The notes under the pieces are model-generated. The model did no database searches. It was not told the DNA's origin and worked only from the letters and a program-made list of their open reading frames with translations. Positions 52,308 through 61,313 of a stretch of DNA of 64,000 nt are shown here, in pieces (within the stretch, counting starts at the first letter, position 1; each line of letters begins with the position of its first letter). The DNA is from Blastocladiella emersonii ATCC 22665 (lineage: Eukaryota > Blastocladiomycota > Blastocladiomycetes > Blastocladiales > Blastocladiaceae): positions 1,116,001 to 1,180,000 of the forward strand of contig JANHCV010000001.1 of the NCBI GenBank assembly GCA_025594325.1, in the 5' to 3' direction. The translations under genes were made by a program, and so were the position numbers.

Positions 52308-55300
52308 ATGTCACAAGCCCACCTGCGCGACAAGCAGGCGCAGCTCGCGCAGCGGCAGCGCGACGAGGAGGCCCGCCGCCTGCTGGCCAAGAACGACACG
52401 TTCAAGATGCTCTACGACGACGACGACGACGAGGATGCCGCTGCGCCCGCCCCTTCCTCCTCGTCAAAACGCCGCGATCGTGACCGCGACGACGAGCGCA
52501 AATCGTCGAAGCGGAAACTGCGGCGCAAGGACGACGATCGCGACCGCGACGCCGGCGACGACGACGGCGGGATCCGCATCGTCAAACGCCGCCGCGACTA
52601 CGACCGCGACGGCGACCTCGAGGACGACGAGGAGGAGCGGCGCCGCGCCGAGGACCGCCGCGAGCGCGACGAGTTTGCCCTGCGGCTCAAGGAAAAGGAC
52701 GCGGAGCGCGAGCGCAAGGTGCGTTCATCTTTGCTCCTGTCTCCACACAACGACGCTGACCGTTCATCTCCGCTAGCTCATCGAGGACAAGTCCCGGCTC
52801 AACGCGTCGGCGCAGCGGCGGCGAAACCTGGCCGACGACCCGGCGGCGCGCGAGCAGGTGATGCCGACGCTGCGGGAGCGCAGCCGGCAAGAGTACCTGC
52901 AGAAGCGCAGCGAGCAGCAGTTCCTCCTGCAGAAGCGGCTGCTCGAGGAGGAGCGCGCGGCGTTTGCGGGCGTGAAGCTGACGGCGAAAGAGCGCAAGGA
53001 TTTCGAGTACCGCGAGCGGCTGCTGCAGCTCGCCGAAGAAAAGATGCGCGCCGACGCCGACAGTAAGGTCCAGGCGTACGCCATGCCCGAGGACTACCTC
53101 CAGGAGCGCGGCAAGATCGACAAGAAGAAGATGGACGACGCCCTGTACGGCCGGTACCAGGACGACGGACGGAACAACTTTGTCTCGGAGCAGGACCAGT
53201 GGGAGGAGCACCAGATCCGCGCCGCCAAGGCCGGCCGCGGTGGCGAGGAGGACGAGCCCAACGAGTACGATTTCGTGTTTGACGAGGAGCAGCACATCGA
53301 CTTTATCCTGAAAGCCAAGATCAACGACGGTGCCGCGCCGCCACCAGCCGCCGAGGTGGATCCCGCCAAGATCAAGGGTACGCTCCGTTTGGGAAACACG
53401 CACCCGCGCGCCTCACTCACGACCCGCCTCGTACCCCGTATAGCCATGTCCATCAAGCAGGTCCGCGAGTCGCTCCCCGTGTACCCGTACCGGCAAACGC
53501 TGCTCGACGCGCTCGACGAGTTCCAGGTCCTCATCATCGTCGGCGAGACGGGCTCGGGCAAGACGACCCAGCTCACCCAGTACCTGCACGAGGCCGGCTA
53601 CACCGAGGGCGGCAAGAAGATCGGGTGCACGCAGCCCCGCCGTGTCGCCGCCATGTCCGTCGCGGCGCGCGTCGCCGAGGAAATGGGCGGCAAGGTCGGC
53701 GACCAGGTCGGGTACTCGATCCGGTTCGAGGACTGCACGAGCGACAAGACCGTGATCAAGTGTACGTACTATTCGGGCCTTGCGACGCGTTGACTCGTGG
53801 CTCACCCCGCTCGCATCCGCGTGTGTAGACATGACGGACGGCATGCTGCTGCGCGAGTTCATGACCGAGCCCGACCTCGCGTCGTACTCGGTGCTCATGA
53901 TCGACGAGGCGCACGAGCGCACGCTGCACACGGACGTGCTGTTCGGGCTGGTCAAGGACATTGCGCGGTTCCGCAAGGACCTCAAGCTGCTCATCTCGTC
54001 GGCGACCATGGACGCGGAAAAGTTCAGCGAGTACTTTGACGACGCGCCCATCCTCAACATCCCCGGCCGCAAGTTCCCCGTCGACATCTACTACACCAAG
54101 GCGCCCGAGGCCGACTACCTGCAGGCGTGCGTCGCCACCGTCATGCAGATCCACATCACCCAGGGTCCCGGCGACATCCTCGTGTTCCTCACGGGCCAGG
54201 AGGAGATCGAGGTCGCGCAGGAGCGGCTGCAGGCCATCACCAAGTCGCTCGGCGCCCGCATCAAGGAGCTCATCATCGCGCCCATCTACTCGTCGCTGCC
54301 GTCGGACATGCAGGCCAAGATCTTTGACGCGACGCCCGACGGCGCCCGCAAGGTCGTGCTCGCGACCAACATTGCCGAGACGTCCATCACCATCGACGGG
54401 ATCGTGTACGTGATCGACCCGGGGTTCGTCAAGCAGACCAGCTACAACCCGCGCACCGGCATGGAGTCGCTGATCGTGACGCCCGCGTCGCGCGCTGCCG
54501 TCAACCAGCGCGCGGGCCGCGCCGGGCGCGTCGGGCCCGGCAAGTGCTTCCGCCTGTACACGGCGTGGGCGTACGAGAACGAGCTCGAGGCCAACACGAT
54601 CCCCGAGATCCAGCGCACCAACCTCGGGTCCACGGTGCTCATGCTCAAGTCGCTCGGGATCGACGACCTCATCGATTTCGACTTCATGGACGCGCCGCCC
54701 GCCGAGACCCTGATCCGCGCCCTCGAGCAGCTGTACGCGCTCGGCGCACTCAACGACCGCGGCGAGCTCACCAAGCTCGGCCGCCGCATGGCCGAGTTCC
54801 CCGCCGACCCGATGCTCAGCCGCACGCTGCTCGCGGCCGAGCAGTTTGCGTGCGCCGAGGAGGTGGTGTCGATCGTCGCCATGCTCAGCGTGCAGAACTC
54901 CATCTTCTACCGGCCCAAGGACAAGGCAGTGCACGCCGACAAGGCGCGGCAGGCCTTCTTCCACAAGTCGGGCGACCACGTCATGCTGCTCAACGTGTGG
55001 AACCAGTGGGTCGAGACCAACTTCTCGGTCCAGTGGTGCTTCGACAACTTTATCCAGCACCGCAGCATGACGCGCGCGCACGACGTGCGCGACCAGCTGG
55101 TCGGGCTCATGGAGCGCGTCGAGATCCCCATGACGGCGGCGCCCGACCCGTTTGGCCACCCGGTGCCCATCCTAAAGGCGTTCACAGCGGGCTTCTTCTA
55201 CCACGCGTGCCGCATCAACAAGTCGGCCGACTCATACCGCAACATCAAGCACAACAACTCGGTGCTCATCCACCCGACCTCGGCCCTGTACCGCGCCGCC

Positions 55301-55522
55301 GAGCGCAACGCCCGCGGCCCGCCGAAATGGGTCATGTACCACGAGCTCGTCTTCACCACCAAGGAGTACATGCGCCAGGTCTCGGAAATCGACCCGTCGT
55401 GGCTCCTCGAGGTCGCGCCCCACTACTACCAGGCCAAGGAGCTCGAGGAGGGCGACCGCGGCGTCGGCGGCAAGCGCAAGATGCCCAAGGTCGTCCCCGA
55501 TCCGAACGCCGGTCGTGGTTGA
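52308..55522 (+). CDS. PRP2: Spliceosomal DEAH helicase DHX16/Prp2
   Basis: Exons 52308-52718, 52777-53377, 53444-53761 and 53829-55522; 1007 aa (human DHX16 1041). RNA-dependent ATPase that remodels the spliceosome before the first splicing step. The N-terminus is charged (Asp/Arg/Lys). The segment [13 protein letters not shown] ... [13 protein letters not shown] is the DHX16/Prp2 hallmark that separates it from Prp16, Prp22 and Prp43. Helicase motifs: GETGSGKTT (about residue 372), [18 protein letters not shown] (about 466), [44 protein letters not shown]. The winged-helix, ratchet and OB-fold region follows to the C-terminus. All motifs are intact. Confidence 0.94.
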
Positions 55523-55705
55523 CGACGTGCGACGAGGTGAATAGAGAAAATTTAACACCACAGCCACAGCCAAAGCCACGGCATGAAATGAGCCGCGCGA
55601 CCACCAACATTGCGAGCGCAAGTGGTCGCTCGTCAGCGAGCTTCAAACGCGGGCGGTCCTCGCGCACAGTCGCCGGTGACCGGGGGCATGATGCGGCACT
55701 CATCA

Positions 55706-56263
55706 TTACTCGCGCGCGATTCGGACTCGACATGGAGCTAGTCGAGCTGGCGGTGCGACGGGCGGAACGCTGGGCCCGACCTCGATCGTGATGCTGAACC
55801 CCCGCGCGTCGGCGTCGAGGTCGGCGTCGCCCGTCTCGTCGTCCGTGAGCCGGTTGATCTCGCACAGGCACACGTCATAGAAGCGGCTCCACAGCCCAAC
55901 GAGGTGGCCGACCGTTTCGGTTGCTTGGAAGGTGGGAGAGAGCTTTGTCAGAAGCGCTTGAAGGCAGACGCGGGCGTTGCGGTTCAAGCCAGGCACCACC
56001 AGGAGCAGCCAGAGATCGTTGAGAAGTGACACGTCGCACGCGAGCAGCAAAATTGTCAGCCGGCCAGAGTAAATCTCAAGCCCGCTCGTAATCGCGCGGA
56101 GGATGGCGGAGAACTGGGCGAGCAGCACGCGTTCGTCCGGCGCGCAAGCGCCGAGCTCCCGCGAAGACGCGAGCACGACCGACCGCATCGCTGCCATCTG
56201 GAGGACTGGGGTCCACAGGTCCGACGGTAGATTCAGCTGCATGGAGTTTTGTTCTGGATTCAT
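55706..56263 (-). CDS. Small F-box-like protein, possible third family member
   Basis: 185 aa from ATG 56263 (a second ATG at 56242). Starts with an F-box-like helix (LNLPSDLWTPVLQMAAMRS) and continues with Leu-rich helices (LTILLLACDVSLLNDLWLLL, QATETVGHLVGLWSRFYD). The layout recalls the start of F-box-like copies A and B but similarity is weak. The C-terminus is short and Pro/Ala-rich. Could be a truncated relative or an independent gene. Its upstream region has CGACGCGTCG at about 56346-56355. Confidence 0.5.
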   Translation of the reverse strand: MNPEQNSMQLNLPSDLWTPVLQMAAMRSVVLASSRELGACAPDERVLLAQFSAILRAITSGLEIYSGRLTILLLACDVSLLNDLWLLLVVPGLNRNARVCLQALLTKLSPTFQATETVGHLVGLWSRFYDVCLCEINRLTDDETGDADLDADARGFSITIEVGPSVPPVAPPARLAPCRVRIARE

Positions 56264-56485
56264 GGCTTTTCATCGAATCGATCAAGCGTGGCAAGGGAGC
56301 GAGCGTGGAGCGCTCCCCTCGCGAAACGCCACGCGGGTCAAGCGACGACGCGTCGCACGATCGACCGTCCTAAGCGGCTTCTCCCCAATTCACTAAGGAT
56401 ACTTGGGAGGTGGGAGGGAGCTCAGTCAGAGATAATAATCAATCTAGTTAAACTAATCGAAAAATAAACTAATCGAAACTAGTCG

Positions 56486-56490
56486 AAAAA
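56486..56490 (-). terminator. Pol III terminator of tRNA-Lys
   Basis: Five T residues on the minus strand directly after the tRNA 3' end. Confidence 0.7.
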
Positions 56491-56563
56491 CGATTCCTAC
56501 GGGGGTCGAACCCGTGACCTCAGGATTAAAAGTCCCGCGCTCTACCGACTGAGCTAAGGAACC
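56491..56563 (-). tRNA. tRNA-Lys (UUU)
   Basis: 73 nt without intron. Acceptor arms GGTTCCT / AGGAATC pair with one G-U, discriminator G. D arm GCTCAGTCGGTAGAGC, anticodon arm CGGGA CTTTTAA TCCTG with anticodon TTT, T arm ACGGG TTCGACC CCCGT. All stems close. CCA is not encoded, as usual in eukaryotes. Confidence 0.95.
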
Positions 56564-57063
56564 TCTGATGATCGAGTGTACAGCGTCAACATATTGTTTC
56601 TGATGTTTGGTCTGACCTGGCGCGCACGCCGTGTTCGTCGGTCGCTGTGACGCGTTGCGCCACAAGGTGGCGATTTTAATAACACGGTCACACTCAAAAC
56701 ATGAGGCCTGCTCCGAACCACCAGGTTGCTATGATGTGAGAGTGGACAAAACGGATCCGCCATGACGTTCCTGCTACCTACAGCACAGGTTTGACAGCCG
56801 CACAAACGTGCGCAAGAATAGACGAATCCTGCGCTGGATCGACAGGACGCGTTGGAGCTGAACAAGGGCGCAAGTCCACCGCAGCCCTGGAACACGCCGA
56901 ATGGGAGACTCTGGAAGTGGTCGCCTTCACGCAAATCCCGTCTGCTGATGCAGTGTAGGATGTCTCCCACGCGGGGAATATTCGAAGCAATCGAGACCTC
57001 GACTCTCCCGACCCGCTTCCTCGTCGCTCCAAGCCTTGGCGCTCAATGCAATGACAATCGACC
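56564..57063. other. 500-bp spacer
   Basis: No gene supported. Contains GTGACGCGTTGCGCCAC at 56647-56663, repeated exactly at 59942-59958. Confidence 0.4.
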
Positions 57064-58079
57064 ATGGAGCACGTTGCATTCGGGATCAGCCCCGTCCTCT
57101 TGCTGAGCCGGCTGGCCGGGCTCTCGACCTGTCTGCCGTCGCTCATCACCAACGTCAACATGTATGGTCGGCGGCACCGATTACGGCGGAGGATGCAAAA
57201 CCTCACGCCTGTCACTTGGTAGATTCAACTGCGTGTGGCAGCGCAACAAGGGTCGCAGAGTGCAGACGGCGATCTTAATCTACGCGGTCGTGGCCGGGAT
57301 CATTGACATTGCCTTTCTCGCTTGCCACGTCACCTGGTTCTACACGTCCGGAACGTGGCCATCGTGGGGCGTGGCCACCGTTGTCCTGCAGCTGCTGAAG
57401 CGGCTCAACTCGGCGGTGGTCGTGTTCCTCGTCTTCCTCCGATCCACGGTGCTCGTTCCGTCGCTCCACGACCTGCATAGCTACCGGCACGCGTACCTGG
57501 TCGTGTACCTCGCCATCGGGTGCACGTCCGTGATCTGCCACGTGTATTCGTACGCGCAGGCCGGGTGGGTGTCGTCGCTCGCGTACGAGCACATGGCGTA
57601 CCGCATGCACCGGATCATGGACGCGCTCGCCGTGGCGTACTACACGGTCCCGGCGCTCCTCACGGATCTCTCATTCATGGCCATGGCGAAGGCGAATCCG
57701 CAGATCGCGTCACGCTTCAGCGTCCTTAAGCCGTTCTTCAACACTTCGGTCTACTTTGGGTTCGAGATGGTCATGACGCTGGCAGTTCTCGGTGCGTCCG
57801 TGTCCGCCTGAACCCCTCCATTTCACACTGACGAAACACACGCGCCCAGTCCCGCTGTTCCTCGGAGTCACCGATACGTTGTTCGGGTCGGCCGCGTACA
57901 ACGAGGCGTTCCTCTTGGCGCTCGTGTGCCAGAACAGCAGCTACTCGGTGCGGGCAGCGGCACCGGGTGTGACGACTCGGAGCAAGAGCACGGCGGCGGG
58001 ACAAGTGACGGGGGCGCCCGCGTCGGTGACCATCATCACTATTGCGGGGAAAGAGTTTGTGAGTGAAATCGAGGGCTAA
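57064..58079 (+). CDS. Seven-helix integral membrane protein, receptor-like, unknown
   Basis: Exons 57064-57161, 57223-57791 and 57850-58079; 298 aa. Seven hydrophobic segments can be placed: GISPVLLLSRLAGL, AILIYAVVAGIIDIAFLA, SAVVVFLVFLRSTVLV, AYLVVYLAIGCTSVICHVY, VAYYTVPALLTDLSF, MVMTLAVLVPLFLGV and EAFLLALVCQ. TM1 comes from exon 1, and the TM6 junction is restored by splicing out 57792-57849 (GTGCGT...CAG). A short Ser/Thr tail follows. No family motif is recognised; the topology suits a lineage-specific receptor or channel. The exon 1 model is less certain (donor GTATGG) but gives a good start context and an in-phase join. It ends in a GGGCT/AGCCC hairpin. Confidence 0.6.
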
Positions 58080-58601
58080 AGCCCTCTTTCTAGACCGCGT
58101 CGCGGCCGGATAGGGTGCCGACGCTCACGTGAGCATGTCGCCCTCTCGTCATGTGAATGTCCTCGAAACGCGTGACAGACGCGTCGTTTGTCATGTGATC
58201 GCTGTGGCGCAACGCGTCCTGGCCGTGCACGTGGTCGGCCTCGGCCCAACCCCCGGAAGCGCGTCGCTTGACGCTGCTCCGCTCGCCATCGCGGAACGTT
58301 TAACGCTTTGCACCGACCCTCGACCAGGCCCGCGAGACTCCGAGCACATGAAAGCGTGAGAGGTGCAGAAGCGCGGTAAGCCGCTAACGGAGCCCGTGCT
58401 TGGCGTGCGTGTTGGAAAACGGAGCCCGTGTTCGGTGCACATCCTTAAACGACGCGGTTCACCTGGGAGCCGCTAGCGCAGGCTCGTTGACGTGGGCGCG
58501 ATTTCAACGGTTGCACCGAGAACGACTTGCGAGGTCCCATGAACGTGAGTTCGAGTGAGGACTGCGAGGTCGAGAGATCCGCTCTTTGAGTTGCGGTCCG
58601 T

Positions 58602-59281
58602 TACACGGACGGGTCGCTCCGTGGCTTGGGTTTGCCAGACGTTGCAGCGGGCGCAGACGTCTTCGTGAGCGGATCGCTGGAACTCGCTGTTCGCGTGGGT
58701 GCGGGTTCGCGCAACGTGCTCGCTCGAGTAAGCCGTGATCCGCTGGATCATCGCGGCCCGCGAGCTCCAGGTCGAGTGGGTCCGTGGCCACGCCGTGAAC
58801 TTGGAGAATGAAGAGGCCGAAGCGCTCGCCAACAAGGGCTGCCGCGCATCTCCCGCTGTGAATCGCCGCCGCCGTCCGCGCGGACCTCGATGCGCCCTTC
58901 ACGGCGCGCAGGCGCGGCTGCGACTTCAACTCAGTCCCGCGACGCGCTCTCCGCCGCCTGCACGACGCGCGACACGACCCACTGCTCGCTCTGACCGCGT
59001 CCGCTGGCATCACGTCCTCCCCCATCGATGTCCCAGCCCTTGTCACTGCGCTTCGGGGCAGCACGCGCCGCATCCACCCGAGCGAGTCCCTCACCGCGAA
59101 CTCGCTCCCGTGCTTCCAGCTCCGCGCGCTCGCAGGCCAGCTGCCGACCCGCGGCTGTTTGCACCAGCTCTGGCCGCACCGCTACGAGTCCCCCAACTGC
59201 GCCGAATGCCCAAAAACTGGCGGCAAGGTCGCCGACACTCAAGCGTACGCGTTTGAGTGCACACTCTTCGCGCGCAATCGT
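58602..59281 (+). pseudogene. Non-LTR (LINE) retrotransposon 3' remnant
   Basis: Pieces of a LINE ORF2 end in three frames. YTDGS at 58602-58616 starts an RNase H fold, VEWVRGHAVNLENEEAEALA (frame of 58735) is the RNase H GH...NE.A..LA block, and CAECPKTGG ... FECTLFARNR (to 59281) is the C-terminal zinc knuckle with CPxC, then C before R. Frames shift between pieces and no RT is seen, so it is a dead 5'-truncated copy. Confidence 0.65.
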
Positions 59282-59687
59282 CTCCGCGGCACTGGACGAC
59301 GTCCGCATCGTAAACGCCCTCGCGGCGGTCGACAAGGGCTAGATCGGGGGCGGGCTCCGCACCAGCGTCACCGGATCGCTCGCCGAGCGCCTTCTCAACC
59401 CAAAACACATGAAGCACCGTGGCCGCCATCGTGGACGCGCCACTCGTCGCGTGGTTCAAATAGCTTTACTGAGACGAACTCATCGATCCACGCCTCGCGC
59501 TCCTGCCGCGACGGCCATCGCCTCGAGCGCCATGCAGGAGCTTGCTTGGCGCCCTCGCTGCAGCGCGATTGCTGATGCCGCGCCGGTGACACATGACGGT
59601 GCCCTGCCGCCACTCAACGCGAGCGACCAACCGCACCATCCTTTGTTGAAGCGCGCGCATCGCGCAGCAGGGGAACGCGCTGTGCTG

Positions 59688-59805
59688 TGACGCGCAAAGC
59701 TGCGATGCGCAAAGCTGCGATGCGCAAAGCTGCGACGCGCAAAGCTGCGACGCGCGAAGCTGCGACGCGCGAAGCTGCGACGCGCGAAGCTGCGACGCGC
59801 GAAAC
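59688..59805. repeat. 15-bp minisatellite, about 8 units
   Basis: Tandem units of the form TGCGACGCGCGAAGC with variants TGCGATGCGCAAAGC. The period is divisible by three, so all frames read as 5-residue repeats, but nothing suggests translation. Confidence 0.85.
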
Positions 59806-60025
59806 GGCGCAAGCGCCCAACGTGGCGCGGGCTTTAGCCCTCGATTGAAAACCAGACGCGAAGCGTCTAGGTGCCTCAAGTATAATTTGACAGTTTTGTG
59901 CGTCAGCCGGCGCGCTCGGTGCGCAGCTTGGAGAAGACAAAGTGACGCGTTGCGCCACGTCGTGACGTGTGGCGCGCTGCGACTCGGAGGAAACGCAACC
60001 CCGATTCGACTCCAACAACTTGAAA

Positions 60026-61007
60026 ATGAAGCCCAGCACTTCGCGCACTGGATCGACGGGCGGCACGACTCTCGCAATCCCAGGGATGCCGCCCGGGCGG
60101 AGCCGGTCGCCCAGCATCGCCGGGTCGACGGCCGTGTCGTACAACTCGCTCTCGGGCGGGACGCTGGGCGCGGGCGGGCAGGCGCCCATGACGCTCAGTC
60201 CTGCGGCACTCGCCGCGCTGCGGAACGGCGGCATGATGCCCCCGCGCGGCGCGCCCGCGTCGGGCGGGACGGGTAGCAACGGCAGCTCGCGGCGTGGGAG
60301 CAACATGCCGAACTCGGGCACCGGCGCACCCGGTCGCAGTGGCGGGTTGCGGCGGTCGACGCTGCAAAACAGCCAGTCGGCGAGCACCACGTCGGTCCCC
60401 GCCGTGGTCACGCCGCCCGTCGAGGAGAAGCCGCTCCCGCCGCTGGACCCCGAGGCGGCAGCGCTGTGCGAGACGATCGGGATCAGCCCGCGCGAGTACT
60501 ACGAGCTGTACGAGGTGTTCCGGCTTGTCGACAAGGACGGCGGCGGGACCATTTCCAAGGACGAGCTCGAGCTGCTGATGCAGACGCTCGGGATCCGCGC
60601 GTCCAAGGTCGAGCTCGAGATCATGGTCAACGAGATTGTGTCGGACCCGAACAAGGACGAGATTGATCTCGAGAGTACGCGTCTCGTATGTCACAGAGCG
60701 TGCCCGAAGCTGACCGAGGCAGCCGAGTGTAGCGTTCATCACGGCCATGTCGCGCAAGGTGACCACGTCGCTGCCGCAGGAGGCGCTGATGCAGGCGTTC
60801 CGGCTGTTCGACGAGGGCGGGCCGGCCACGCCCATCGGGCGGATCCGCACCGAGATGCTGTTCACGGTCATGGAGCGCATGGGCAACCCGGAGCGGTTCA
60901 TGAAGCGCGAGGACATTGAAGACCTCCTGTCGCAGGTCGCGCCGCAGGCGCTCGAGACGGGGTACCTCGACTACGCCAACTTTGTCGGCATGCTGTTCTC
61001 GTCGTGA
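60026..61007 (+). CDS. EF-hand protein with disordered N-terminus
   Basis: Exons 60026-60674 and 60733-61007 (intron GTACGC...TAG, phase 1), 307 aa. The first 140 residues are Gly/Ser/Pro-rich. The C-terminal 160 residues have calmodulin/centrin-type EF-hand layout: ELYEVFRLVDKDGGGTISKD forms a good Ca-binding loop (DKDGGGTISKDE), the second hand (SDPNKDEIDLETF) is partial, the third (LFDEGGPATPIGRI) lacks normal ligands, the fourth (LETGYLDYANF) is degenerate. So probably one working calcium site. A partner or location is not evident. Start ATG 60026 is the first Met in frame. Confidence 0.8.
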
Positions 61008-61313
61008 GGGAAGGGTGGGCGGGTGATATATCGTGTGATTGATCGGAGAATGAGCTAAAGAAGCTCACGTGCGGTGAGAGGCGCCACTCGACGCGCGGCG
61101 AGCGGTGCGTTAGCGTTGGCGTTCGGCGGTTCCCCCGCCGCTGCATCGCCTCTCCTCCCCTTCTCCCCACGGCACGCCATCCAGTGCTTGCAACGTATCA
61201 CGATCCGCCGGGCCCCTCCCCGCCGCCCGCGTCCCTGATCCGTCGTTGACGCGGCCCCACCCTTGACGCGCCGTGATCGCGCGCCGCCGAACCGCGCCAC
61301 CACGGACATCAAC

